Origin: Diphasiastrum complanatum
Lineage: Eukaryota > Streptophyta > Lycopodiopsida > Lycopodiales > Lycopodiaceae
Length of the DNA stretch: 64,000 bases
Assembly (NCBI GenBank): GCA_029204225.1
Contig: CM055100.1
Coordinates: 2,379,334 to 2,443,333 of the forward strand
Direction of reading: 5' to 3'
Under the pieces are notes generated by a model that had not been told where the DNA came from, did not search any database, and was given only the letters and a program-made list of their open reading frames with translations. Made by a program: the position numbers and the translations under genes. Positions within the stretch are counted from its first letter, which is position 1; the number at the start of each line of letters is the position of its first letter. Of this stretch, positions 24,601 to 37,460 are shown in pieces.

Positions 24601-26500
24601 GTAGCCTCTGGGACAAATAGGCTTTGATGGAACGGTTAAGTAGTACTGAGCATACATAACATACGGATAGACTTAGAGTGGCATATTTTGTGCTTCTTTT
24701 TTCAAAGCATTAGTCTCACATGTCTATCAGATTCACAGAGCACAATCTGCTAGCATTTATTCATTATTCAACAAAGGGGTTATGACTCTATATATCTGAG
24801 CTATTTTTTTGAACTCAGCATGTTCTTCCCAACCTTAGGTTAGCCCTAATATTATTGTTTCCAAGCCTTATTTTGCACCAGAGTAGTACTTGAGATTTTG
24901 ATTGAGAAGAACTAAATTTTGGAGTTATTTTCCTTCTGTTTTTTTAATCCTGCAAAGCTTTGCAGGTAGGCTTGTATAGCAATCAAATGCAGTATAGGTG
25001 TCACACTTTGTAAAGTCACAGTAGATACTTGTTCCAGGGTTTGTGGGATCCCACATTTTGTTCTGTATGTACAGACCAAAACATGTTCCATACTTTATGG
25101 AACGTCATAATCAATTCTTCCTTTTAAAAAAAATCTAGAAGTGAAGTTTTTCTGAGTCTCCGTAGAACATGTGGTTCTGTATAGCTGTGAATAATGGGAT
25201 TCACTCACTTTAAAAGCTTGTTCAATAATTCCAATGCAGTTCTATCTTATGAGATTTATATCAACACAAACATGTGCAGTTCCTATTTGCAACAAGATTG
25301 CCTTTGGATTGCTTTTTCTGTAAGTGAATTGGTCACTTAACTGTTCACGTTGTAAGGAATGGATTGTCCAGTGACACTTCCACCTTGTGAAATGGTTGTA
25401 AATTTAATGGCCTCTCCATGAACGAATGGTCGTTGAACCCAGTCGACAGGCCAAGTCTAGAAAATCTTTTCCCCAGTTTAACAAATGTCACGGCACACCC
25501 CTTTTACAGCTGACTTTTTTTACTGGCCACTCTTTTAACTTTCTGTGAGTCTTAATCTCTTTCTAAAATTTCTATATGATCTTGTTATGAACTACAATTC
25601 ACTCGTGAAATCTCTTTATGGCCATAATCTGCTTTTAAAATCTCTGATGGGCACCTTTATTTCTCAATGCCCTTTGTTGAAAACATTCGAGTAAAAAGAC
25701 AGGCACAGCCCAGGCATAACCAGTACAGTCAACTTTCGATACTCCCAAGCATTTGATACTCCCAAGCATTTTACAAAGCAAAAGGGTCAACTGTTATTTG
25801 TTAAAATAGCTTACTCCCCCCCATAGTTGCATGGGGCGCTCCGGAACGAGTTCCGGGATTTTGGTCTGGAAAACTGCCCGGGAATGCTTTTTTTTTTTTC
25901 CAATATGAGTCTTAAACAACAGCTTTTTTTATGTGGAATTTGATGGTATTATGCATTGTAGGAGCCTACTTTTCCCAGATACTATGTAATGTATTGTTGA
26001 TTGACTGATTCCTGATGCAATGATTCACTAATTTACTGAATTGTTGTTTAAGAGAATAACACAGTTTCCATATTATTGGAGCAGGAGTATATGTGAGAGT
26101 TGGAACACACAATATTTCGCTAAGGATTTAAGGTTTTCCTTTTAACCAAAGACAACTCTCAGTGACCTTCAATGTTGAACTTAGGGATGAGTAACAATCG
26201 AAAGCCTTCATTGGCAACTACATTACAAGTGATTGCAATATGCAAAAGAACGCTCAGCCAGCGGAACGCATCCTGCTTGCATAATGCTCCCTCCTTTAAG
26301 AACTTGACCTAGGGACTGTTACTTCACACTTATATTAGGGGTCTAGTGCACCATCGTCCATTCTCTGCACAGGCTAAATGCAACATCTGATGCAAATTGA
26401 GTAGCAATAGTTTTCAGTTTTGGTTGTAAGCCAAATGTGCACAAGTTCAATGCAACCTCTAATGCAAGCTAACTTAGAATTTGCTTCGAACAGGAACACA
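24601..26500. other. IFRD 3' flank and intergenic DNA
   Basis: No coding frame or element ends were seen. There are T-rich runs and short duplicated words (for example AGCATTTGATACTCCCAAGCATTT near 25750). Poly(A) signals are likely in the first 300 bases but none stands out. Confidence 0.45.
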
Positions 26501-26506
26501 GATCAT

Positions 26507-26745
26507 GCTACACAGTAACACAGACAGAAAACACTCTCCGCAGCAAGTTCACATAGCAACTGTATTTCTCAAAATGAAATTACATTGTACATATAGGTGT
26601 TCACTCAGACAACTCATGCATGACCCAGGTTGCCGTTGACGGGACACGTGTCCCGTCGACTTGCCTCGTGGCGAGGCCAACTGATCCTTATCAACTGATA
26701 GGACCCACAGTACAGTAACACAATGATTCTATTTTAATTCTAACT
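26507..26745 (-). repeat. 3' LTR of minus-strand Copia element (approximate)
   Basis: On the minus strand a polypurine tract CTAAGGGAGAG is followed by AGTTAGAATTAAAATAG, probably a decayed TGTTAGAA start. The far end is taken at TGTAGCA but is not certain. A TATA-like CCTATATGT lies inside. Confidence 0.45.
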
Positions 26746-29700
26746 CTCTCCCTTAGAGTAGAGTCTACTTTTTATACAGTCATATACATAGATTTAAAGT
26801 CAACAAACTTTAAGTACAGAAAGCTTTGATTTAAACTTATCAAACTTTTCTCCAACAAGTGGCTTAGTGAAAATATCAGCTAGTTAGTCTTCCGTACTAT
26901 AGTGAACAACATGAATTTCACGACTCATCAACCTCTCACGTATAAAGTGATTCTGAATCTCAATGTGTTTGGTTGCCAACTTCTTCCAAGATTTGTCTCA
27001 ACCATATAACTTCTTGTGCTGCACTACACATTGCCTTATACTCTGCTTCTGTGGTGGATAGAGCAATTGTACTTTGCTTCTTACTAGACCAGGAAAAGCA
27101 ACTACCACAAAACTGGAATACATATCCTGTGGTGGATCTACGATCATCATAGTCACCTCCCCAATCCGCATCCACATAGCCGCACAACTCTGGTAAACCC
27201 TCATGCTTCTTGTAAATCAAGCCATAATCTGAAGTGCCTTTGACATAACGCAAAATGCGTTTAGCTGCCTTCCAATGTGTTTTTGTAGGTGTTGCCATAA
27301 ACTGACTTACAATGCCAACATCATAGCATATATCTGGTCTAGTCGTGGTAAGGTAAATCAAGCTCCCTACTAACTGCCTATATAACGTAGCATCAAATGA
27401 CTGTGACTCATCAAGCTTAGAAAGTTTTTTACCTGGTTCAATAGGAGTATTCACTGGTTTGCAATCCTACAACCTAAACCTGTGCAGCAACTCTTTGACA
27501 TACTTCACTTGTGTTAAACCCACTTCGTGTTCTTTTTGCCACACCTCTACTCCAAGGCAATAATACATCAGGCTGAGATCTGTCATCTGGAATTGTTCCA
27601 TGAGGTCTTTCTTGATCATGTCTATCATCTCTTGATTATTTCCCGTAATAATCAAGTCATCAACATAAAGAGCTATCAAAGCAACCATATCATCAAAGCA
27701 TAAGACATAGAGATTTGGATCAAAATGTATTCTCACCATTCCCTTTGAACGAAAGTAGGCATCAATCCTGCTATACCACGCGCGTGGTGCCTGTTTAAGA
27801 CCATAAAGCGCTTTCTTCAAGCGACATACATTATTTTGTTGTCCCTTCGCTACAAAGCCTTCAAGTTGATCCATGAACACCTCTTCTTCTAACTCACCAT
27901 TTAGAAAAGCAGATTTCACATCCATCTGATGCAAAGGCCAACCAAAATGTGAAGCTAAAGCAACAAGTAGGCATAGAGTATTTCACTTACATACTGGCGC
28001 AAAGGTCTCCTCATAGTCAATGCCTTTACTTTGTGATCACCAATCTTGCCTTGTGCTTTGCGATACTTCCATCTGCATGGTACTTAGTGACTCCATCTCC
28101 TCTCCCATGGCCTTGACCCAAATGTCATCATCCTTCGCTTCACCATAAGTCGAAGGTTCTTTGCTTTGAATAATGCTAGATTTGAGAGCATAATTTGCTT
28201 CATACCTTTTAGGTTGTGTCTTCTCTCTTGTTGATCTTCGTAGCACTCCTTGGCTAGATGATCTTGGAAAGTCATCCATGTTGCGGCTCTCCAACAATCT
28301 CTCAAACCACTTGGGGAGCTTCCTGTCAGGTGATCGGCTTCCTGGTGAAAATGTATCCCACGATACATCCTTCTCCTTGCGTTTGTCACCTGCAACTTCA
28401 ATCCTACTTGCACCAAAAAGTTTGTCTCTACCTCTCCAACCTGTTTCTTGGGGTTGAGTAGTAGTATCATGAAATGTCTTCTCATGTTCATCACTTGGAA
28501 GGTCAATGAACGGATCATCATCAGGAGGTATCCTCACTATACCATCTTTCCCGCTGGATGTGTCTATCTTCTCAGCATCCTCGTTTTCATACATTTTGGA
28601 TTCATCAAAGATAACATCACGGCTTACATGGATTTTATTTTCCACTGGATCAAAACATCTATAGCCCTTCACACGTTCATCATATCCTAGGAATATACAC
28701 TTGATAGCTTTTACATCAAGTTTACGTTTCTCTTCCTTAGGAATGTGTACAAAGGCCTTACATCCAAAGATTCGCAAGTGGTTCACCTTTGGCTTTTTCT
28801 TCGTGAATGCTTCCTCAGGTGTTATCTTTGGTGTGGCAATGGTAGGACTTCTATTTTGAAGATAGACTGCCGTACTGCATGCTTTGTCCAAAAATCTTTT
28901 GTTAGTTTCATCTCAGCTAGCATAAATCTGACACTTTCCACAATCGTACGATTCTTGCGCTCAGCTACACCATTGAGAGCAGGAGTATGAGCTTGTGTAA
29001 ATTGTCTTTTAATCCCACATTGATCACAAAGATCATTGAAGTCATTAGACTTGTACTCACCTCCACTATCTGATCTTAGGACTTTGATCTTCCTACCTGT
29101 CTGATTTTCGACCAATTGAAGCTCTTGAAATTGTCAAATGCATCTGATTTCTTCTTCAAGAAGTAAATCCACGTCTTACGTGCCATATCATCAATAAAGG
29201 TCATGAAATAGAAGGATTTACCTAAGGACATGGTTCTCATAGGCCCGCATAAATCTGTGTGGATTAAATCCAGGATGTTCTTTGCTCTTGCAACACCACC
29301 TTTATTGAATTTCTCTCGATGCTGCTTCTCATATACACATGATTCGCACATCGATTTCAAGTGGTCTTCTATGGTAGGCAATCTTGTTTCCATCTCCAAT
29401 TTTCTCATCAAACTGAGGCTTCCCAAGTTCAAGTGACCAAGCCTCTTATGCCACAACTCAGTTTGCGATGGAATGGACGATACGAGTCCATGTTGCCCCT
29501 TGATTGTAGCATTCAACCTGTACAATTTTGTATTGGGCTCCCTTACTCCATCCGTAATAGCTTTGAACTTTTGTTTCACATCATTCACAAAGCAACGATC
29601 ATGGGCGAATTCTACTTTCAACTTTTGATCAGTAATGACTCCAACAAAAAGTAGATTTTTCTTAAAACTTGGTACGTAAAGTACCTCCCTAATCATCCTG

Positions 29701-30768
29701 CTTTTGTCATCAGGTAGTTGGATTGAAACAGTGCCTATCCCCTTGATCTTGCACACATCGCCATTTGCTTGTGAAATAGACGTTCCATTATCCAACACTT
29801 TCAAGCTACTGAACCAATTCTTGTTACCCGTCATGTGTCTTGTGGCTCCCGAGTCAATATACCACGCTTGATCATCTTGATTAGATGACAATGCAGATAT
29901 GAAGATGCTAGAGTCTTCAATCTCACCCTCATCGACAAGGTTACCTGCTTGTTTTGGTTTTTCCTTGGTTTGTTCCGCCAGGAATTTGCGACATTCACTC
30001 TTCCAATGACCCTTTTTACCACAATGGAAGCACTTGTCTTTCTTCTTGGTCTTATTGGAAGATCCCTCATCCTCTTGAGACTTGGCAAATTGTTGTTTAA
30101 GCTTCTTCTTGCCCTTGCCCTTGTCTTGTTTTTGGCGTGTCGCAAGTGCCTGATCATCAGTATTCTGACGTCTAGCTTTCATCATTTCTCGCCGTTGCTC
30201 TTCCTGCATCAAGATTCCTGTGAGCTCGTCAAAGGTTGGCAATCTTTCTCTTGATGCTATTCCGCTCACAAACATCTGATAGGGTTCTGCAATGCCGCAC
30301 AATGCATTGTGCACCAGCTCCACATCACGTATGCGCTCACCAATAGAATGCAGTGCATCCCTATGATTGTTTTGATTCTGGTCATATACGTCTGGATGTG
30401 CTCTCCTTGCTCCATTCGGACACTATTCAACTTTGACTTACTTCAGATACATGATTCTTGACGGATTTGATGTCTCGAACTGCTCCTTTAGCACATCCCA
30501 TGCCTGTCTGGGTGTAACAACATCACAAATGTGGGTAATGATGTGATCCTTCACTAACAAGTTAATGAAGGTCAAAGCTTTCCTCATCTTTTTGTCAAAC
30601 ACTTTGATATCCGCTTCATTTGGCGGTCTTCTCTCATCACCTGTGACGACTTCCCACACATCTTTCTCCATCAGTATGTTTTTCATTTTGAATTTCCACA
30701 CCAAATAGTTGGAAATCCCGTTTTGAATTTGCTATTTTCACTCAAAATGGACTCTCCCATGTTTGCCA
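26746..30768 (-). pseudogene. Copia retrotransposon gag-pol, near full length but decayed
   Basis: In minus-strand order: gag from MANMGESILSENSK near 30768 with a frameshift, then LVWKFKMKNILMEKDVW; a CCHC zinc knuckle CFHCGKKGHWKSEC near 30040; protease WYIDSGATRHMTG; a pre-integrase LWHKRLGHLNLGSL and CESC; integrase HTDLCGPMRTMS, SDSGGEYKS and AHTPALNGVAERKNR split by frameshifts near 29110 and 28890; reverse transcriptase DVKSAFLNGELEEEV and ALYVDDLIITGN with a stop near 27980; RNase H YVDADWGGDYDDRRSTTGY and STTEAEYKA. Protease DSGA, RT YVDD and RNase H residues are kept, but several frameshifts and stops prevent a single polyprotein. gag-PR-INT-RT-RH order defines Ty1/Copia. Confidence 0.93.
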
Positions 30769-31030
30769 TCGCAAAACTGCTTGAAACTTCTGCCGTAGGC
30801 TGAAAGCAGTATGTCGAGGCCAACTGTGATGTCAGAAGTTGAAAATAATGACCTGCACTTTTTCCCTTACTAGGCCACTCGCCGCTCCACTACCTTTTCA
30901 CACCTCTTCCGCTAGCTGAGAACAGTCCAATCACAAAAAAGCACACAAAACAAGCTAACTCTACCCTCTAAAACACACTAAATAACAAAAGCAACTAAAA
31001 GGGCAATTAAAGCTAGTTAGTGATAGCCTA

Positions 31031-31049
31031 TCCCCGGCAACAACGCCAC
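31031..31049 (-). other. Primer binding site-like sequence of a Gypsy-type element
   Basis: The minus strand reads TGGCGTTGTTGCCGGGGA, close to the TGGCGCCGTTGCCGGGGA found next to the LTR of many plant Gypsy elements, and directly follows an LTR end (...CCCTACA). Only about 270 bp of leader remains before Copia sequence takes over. Confidence 0.6.
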
Positions 31050-31222
31050 TGTAGGGTGTTTAGAATGCGTGGTGAGTAGCCCTCCACTTGTCAAAGGGGT
31101 TGGAACACAAAGATAGGTTTCTAACTATGCTTAGTTGCTAGTTTAGATGTTTGTCTAACTCTATCTTCACAACTTAACTCTACTTTCTCTAACTCTAAAC
31201 ACAAGCATTCATCATAATTGTA

Positions 31223-31293
<71 letters not shown>

Positions 31294-31835
31294 CTCAAGT
31301 GCTCAATATGCATGCTAAAGTAGAAGCCATAACTATTACAAACAATAACAATGGAAATGAAAGCAAAAAGCAGAACACAACAAGAGACAATAGCAAGATT
31401 GATTACACTTGAGGATGCTTGCGCTCCAATTTGGTAGAGTTTCTTCCTCTCAAATAAGCATGTAAAATGGTTACAAAATGGTGTCTTTGGGGTGGTCCTT
31501 GCCCCTTGCTTCCTATTGGCTACTTGCAAGAAAGTGGGATTGAAATCCGCACCCTTCACAAGAAGCACAAACTAATCTATGGTGTAGGAAGAAACACACC
31601 CCACCTAACACCATTTGACCTTTGACTAATTACAAAAATTTAGGAACTTAAGTTTAACTTAGCTTTGGACTTCTAATATTATTTTTAATTACATGGCCCA
31701 AAGCCTAGTTTATTAAAAAATGATTATATACAAGTGCTCATTGGGCCATGGGCTTACGCACGCAGGATGCCACGACCCTCACAACTTATTTTTACTTCTC
31801 CGACTATTTTATTTATTTACATGGGAATACCTACA
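31050..31835 (-). repeat. Gypsy-type 5' LTR with internal (GA)n tract
   Basis: About 790 bp, TGTAGGTATTCC...CCCTACA on the minus strand. It aligns with a second copy at 47470-48208 through shared blocks (CACCCCACCTA.CACCATTT, ACATGGCCCAAAG, GTAGGATGCCACG.CCCTC). A (GA)n run at 31226-31290 lies at the matching position of both copies. Confidence 0.75.
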
Positions 31836-31848
31836 ATTTGTGGCCATG

Positions 31849-31943
31849 TGTAGTGTGTAGCGAATAGATGGTGAGTAGCCCTCCGCCTGTCAAAAGGATT
31901 AGAACACAAGGATAGGTAATCTTACTTAGATTAGTTGCCTTCG
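31849..31943 (-). repeat. Truncated second copy of the same LTR end
   Basis: GGTGAGTAGCCCTCCGCCTGTCAAAAGGATTAGAACACA matches 31070-31110 with a few changes, 14 bp beyond the first LTR. It is an LTR fragment from a nested or rearranged copy. Confidence 0.65.
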
Positions 31944-34530
31944 ACACAACACTAATTCCTTCTGTTGAATCCAATACATACTACGTCATCATTCGAATAT
32001 ATTATCACGCAGTAACTGCTCATTTCACATATGCTTACTATACAATTTATACTAAATTGTTTAACCTTATCTTGTAAACTCTACATCATGCCTAAACCCT
32101 TGGGTTAGCCGCTATCTCTATAAAATTCACAATAAATCAAAACAGTGTGAGATGATCATCAAAATATATGCGTAACCAAGAGTTCAAATACAACCTCCAT
32201 TGTATCATATTATCTGATTTCTCATCATCAAAAATCTCAAGAGAGAGTGAAAGCTCAGCATAGTAGAATCACAACGCATAGCACAATACTATTGTGAACC
32301 ATCTCCGGACACAAGATTCATGACTGATCGTTATTATCACAATAATTATTATACATATTCTCTATTTTTTTTTATGTGTGTTAGTATTGTCGAATGCTTT
32401 CTGATTATTTCTCTTTCTATTATTGATACTCTCTCCAATGACTCACATAGAATATCCGATCCGAAGAGAGCACGACTGTTACAGACACCTAACCATTTCA
32501 CTCTCTATGGATGTCTTAATTGCCTACCCAGATATTCTACTAGTCGAAAGAACGATCTAAGTAATCGTCCAAGTTCTATAATTTGATTCGATCCTTTATA
32601 ATTTCAATTGTTTTTCTTTTTTTTGTTAAGAAATCTTGCAGTACTCAAGGACTGTGGATTCATTGAGTCTAAAATTTGAACTAGATTTGATTCACTAACA
32701 CAATATGCAATCATTACTTGAGTTATTGGAGAGACAAGGAGTAAGAATCGATTGGGATGTTGCTTCTGAGGTATGGCTTCAAAATAGATTTTAACTTCAC
32801 TACATTCATATAGTCTGACTCTCACTCTCACCACATTTCTCAAAGCACAGATTCATTTTTGTTGCATGCAAGTACTGCAATCCCAATCTCATGCATCACA
32901 GTCACATGAGTCCAATGTCCATGGTCAGAACGAGGATGACTCAGCTGGATCTAACTAGATTATTCATTCTAGCACATACATATGTATGCTTGGATCGAGT
33001 CAACTTTTGGGGTAGAATGGAGCCAATATACTGGTTCCATTCTACCCTAAAAAGAAAAATTGGTTCTCGACCCCTTGGAATAATCCTACGAGAAAATTCT
33101 CTTTATGATGCTCGAAATAACCCTCGCAAACTACTCTTCGTTTGTAGGGCTTCGTTGGATATTTTGAGGGACCTCAACATATCCCTTGAAAAATACTATT
33201 TGTTAATGGCCAGGGGTGAAAATGCTATGATATTCCTTGGGGCCCGATGCAAATTTCGAGGGTATGTTATTGAGGGATATATCGTTCGATATACTGTTGT
33301 AAAAGGACATTTTTTTATTTTTTTATTTTTGCTTCAAAAAAGCCTTAGCTTAGGGTCGAAAATGTTCTAATGTTGTAGTGCTCGAAGACTAGGGTCGATC
33401 GCACACTTGAAATGTACCTTCTCAATTTTCTCAAAAGGCAATATTTTCTAAAAGTAGGATTTTCTTAAAGTGACTCTAATTTATCTTTTAGGTTGAACAA
33501 TGTAATGTCTGATACAAATGCCAATTGAAAGGCCATTGCATAATGTTATCTTGGCATGGGAGTGAGGGTTATTTGTACTAATGCCATCAAAATATTGATT
33601 AGGCCCATTTTGTCCTTGATGCCATCATGACTATTTTTTATACAATAGGTTGTCATTAAATTTTCATAGGCTTGTGACTTTGAATGTACCCTGTATGAAA
33701 CTATGTCGAGCTCTAAGATTGGCGGGCTCTAACTTATAGACTAAGTTGGATAGCTTGCTTGATGGAATTTACATTGTCTGTGATAAAGTTCTAAGTTGGT
33801 TAAGTCTCTGAGGATGAAGATCTTGTGATCTGAACTATGTTAGTTGTTCAATTGGAAGGGCACGATCCGTTCAAACATGTGACATGGCCTCTATAGTCGC
33901 CCATTCAAGGTCTTTGGGAGTATTAGGTACACCCCATTCAACTTTACAACAAAGAGCTATCCTTGATATCTATGAAGCTAGGGTGTTGTCTTGAAAGCTT
34001 AGAAAGACACAATTGTGGATGTGTGGGACTATGCATTCAATTTGATCCAATGGCTGCTTACAGCATCCTTTGTGGCGTGACTTACCACTACGAGTGATGT
34101 ATTGATATTGTTATTGTTCTTCCATATGACCGAAAATCGTGGAGCCCATATGGATCATGTACCTGTGATCCATCAACTTTGATTAATCTCAAAGCACCTC
34201 TTGAGGATTTACATTCACCTTCCCTCCTTTGCTCGAAGCTTTCACTGTGCATAATTATGTAGCATCATTCTGAATACCCACTTAATTGAATGCCAGAAAG
34301 GATCTATTATAACTTTTTTCCCCAGAATATTTGACTTGCCTGGGCAACTCTCACTTTTTCATGTCTTGTAATCTGCCTTTTCATTTTTTTTCCTCTTATC
34401 ATTCTCAATGCAGTGCTTCCTTAATACATCCTTTCTTCTGGCTATCCTTCCCTTTGCGATCTCAGGCTAAGCATTCTACAGCCACCATTGGAGGATGTAT
34501 TGTTCTCTTCAAAGTCGGAGCATAACATCT
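31944..34530. other. Intergenic, no gene recognised
   Basis: AT-rich. A 159-codon plus-strand frame at 32891-33370 has no domain and is not called. It contains a short perfect hairpin (33005-33052). No element ends were seen. Confidence 0.45.
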
Positions 34531-34540
34531 TATTGCTACC

Positions 34541-34879
34541 TCACAAGAAGATTGGCCTTTCAATCTGCTCCTCAATCTCACTTGTGTTTATATCTCCCAC
34601 TTCATCTGCTGAATAAGTAACACTTGCTAGATCTTTAAAGCACTTGATCTCCTTGTCTCCTTGGTTGTCACGATCATTGCTTCTGTCTGCCACCATCACA
34701 CAGACTCCACCGTGTCCTAAGTTTGCCACTTCCTCCATTGTTCTTTTCAAGAGCGACCCATTAATCGGATCCTCTATCTGCTGTTGAGCATCAGTCGTGC
34801 ATGACATAAAATATTCGCTTAGGTTCTCATCATTCTGGCTGTAAAGAGACACAAGGCACATCCATTTAAATTTTGACAT
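34541..34879 (-). CDS. Hypothetical small acidic protein
   Basis: A 112-codon minus-strand frame, MSKFKWMCLVSLYSQ..., ending ...IEEQIERPIFL. Its second half is acidic (DRSNDRDNQGDKEIKC, SADEVGDINTSEIEEQ), and its codon use looks more gene-like than nearby frames. No domain is recognised. It lies about 640 bp downstream of the PGK gene on the same strand and could be a small gene, part of a longer spliced one, or chance. Confidence 0.2.
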   Translation of the reverse strand: MSKFKWMCLVSLYSQNDENLSEYFMSCTTDAQQQIEDPINGSLLKRTMEEVANLGHGGVCVMVADRSNDRDNQGDKEIKCFKDLASVTYSADEVGDINTSEIEEQIERPIFL

Positions 34880-35513
34880 CTACGCACAAGTATCCCCCAG
34901 GAAAAGCGTAAACTTAGAAAAGCTTTAAAAATGAGACTTGCATTTCTCAGAGCCCAGGCCAATGCTCAGATCAGTCACACGGCCTGAGCAGACTCGCCTT
35001 CCGTTTTGAAAGTCAGACTCGGTCGTTAATCCTAATACATTATTGTAGATTACCATCTTGATCGGATGACAACTTTCATTACTTCAAAGGCTTGTGTTCC
35101 ATTTTTTTTCCTGCACATGGGCAGGGACATCATTTACACGTTGTGACTATGGAACTCGTATAACTGGTCCCCTCACTTAAACAAAAAGCATTGCTGCAAA
35201 AAATTTGACTTGGGACTCAAACAAACAAAAAGCCTTTTAAAATCATACAGAGACTTGGCCATCTCACTCCATATTTAAAGTAAGACACATAAAAATACTT
35301 CTATGTATTGAGAATGTATCAACAATGTTTTGAAGGAATAAATATGGCAGCCTTTCTCGTATTCAATTTTGAGAAGGATGCAAGGAATGTTATTGAATAG
35401 CTAGATGGTGCATGGGCACCACAGCCAAGTTAAAGTTGTAAAAACATCATGAATTAAAAGATAATCCATCAGCAAAGTTGTCATCCAGCTTCTTCGTTGA
35501 TTGATTTTTGATG

Positions 35514-37399
35514 TCACCTAGCTCCGTTTTTTATCTGTTTTGCATAGGTTTTCTTGTTTTCTACGAGAGCTTTAACAGTCTCCAGTCCATATGGATCACC
35601 TTCTTCAATGATTTTCAGAACTGTGCCTCCTCCAGTAAACAGGTAATACTCAGGTTTGTCCAGTGCAGCATGGTAGAGCCCTGGATTCAAACTGCAAGAA
35701 GGCCAGAAATAATTAAACCCACAGATCGCCAGTAATACATGTGGTTTTTTAAACTAAAGTAAGCCAAATGAACAGAAAAATTTGATTGACGACGACTTCC
35801 TTACTTAGAAAAACAAACCTTTTAAATTCCTGAAGTGTATCACCACCAGCAAATAGCTTCTGGGCAGCTCTATTGCCGTCAATGAGGTCGTATATTTTGC
35901 TTGTCCCTTGCCAGAAATGTGGCATGAGGCCCATTACTGCATTTACAAATATTGTTTTGGCAGAATTCACTGCTTCCAGAACTTCATGCAGCTCAAAAGA
36001 AGTGGGATCGACATCCACAATATACTTATAACTTTTTCCTGGAGAAGCATCCTGCAAGTCGTATACCACCAGAACATTTTATAATGTGAGAATTACATCC
36101 TTATCTGCGAAGGTTTTTTGAGCATTTCACTGATGAAGACTACGAATATACCTTCAAAAAAACTGTGCGATGTTGTCCTTCCTGGGCTCTTTCTAAAGTG
36201 TCTGATTCAACCAGGTATGGCAGTTCAATAATTTTCTTGTCAATCTTGTCCTGCTCCACTAGAGCTCTTGCCAATTCTATGCCCGACTCCTGCTCAATCC
36301 ATATCCAACATCACTTTCTTTCCTACTGAATCAGTAGTAAAGAAGCAAGATACTTGATAATGTTGATAGCAAAACTTCGGTCGGTCTTGCTGGATTCAAA
36401 TATATTTGGCATACAAGAAAACAAAATTTAGTGGTGAACCCGATAAATCATACCTCCACTCCAGCAATTTTCACTCCGTATTTTGCACAGAGAAAGGTGT
36501 TGTACAGGAGGCCACCCAAAATTAGTCTGTCTACTTTCTTGTAGATTTCAGTCAGTGGTCCAATCTTGGTATCATACTTAGCACCTGCAACTACAGCCAG
36601 GAATGGCCTCTTTGGGTTGAGCACTGAACTGACATGGCAAAGCTCATCCTGCAGTTGCAACACAAATTCAATACGCATTCCTGCTGCAGAAGCTGCAGCC
36701 TTAGAGTTGTTCCATCCCACAGAACATGCTACAATACAAACCATAAAGGGTTAAATATGAATCTAAGTAGGGAAGGAGGGATTGACCTGCATGCACAGGC
36801 CTGCATAGGATGGAAGCAGTTTAGTGATGTGGTAAGTGGAGGCATGTGACTGCCACGATCCGAAAGCATCGTTCACGTAAACATCGGCCAGTCCAGCAAG
36901 CTGCACAATCAGTCTTTCCATCTTCTCGCCCTTATCCTCCTCTCCCTAATAAGATATTCGATTCCCACATGACGCAGAAACAAAGCAAAATGAAGTTGGG
37001 CTTCGGAGCAAGATTTACTAAATGAAAAGGCAGAAAAAACTGGCTCTGATGGTGGATCAGATGTGTGTTTGTGTATGGGATCTTACTGCAAACCATCGAG
37101 TATTGGGGAGATAGATTCCTCCAATCTTGCGAGATTTCAAGTCCTGGATGAGCCAGTTGATGGAGGTATCTACGTCAGGAATTCCTTCATTCTCGGTAGC
37201 GTGAAATTGCGGCACAGCGAACTTAATCCGAAGCTTCCTCTGTAAGTAGGCTACCACTGCATCCACGGATTCATCCTGGCTGATGCTGATCTTCTTCTTC
37301 TTCTTGTCATAGGGACGACCGATGTGGGTCATAAGGATCGGCCTGATCACAAACACCCCCATTTTTACAGGCAGGCCACATACACCGAGAGAATTGGAT

Positions 37400-37460
<61 letters not shown>

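Noticed and set aside
32891-33370. 159-codon open frame on the plus strand
   Set aside because: No domain, unbalanced composition, and poly-Phe/Leu end from a T-rich run; no flanking gene signals.
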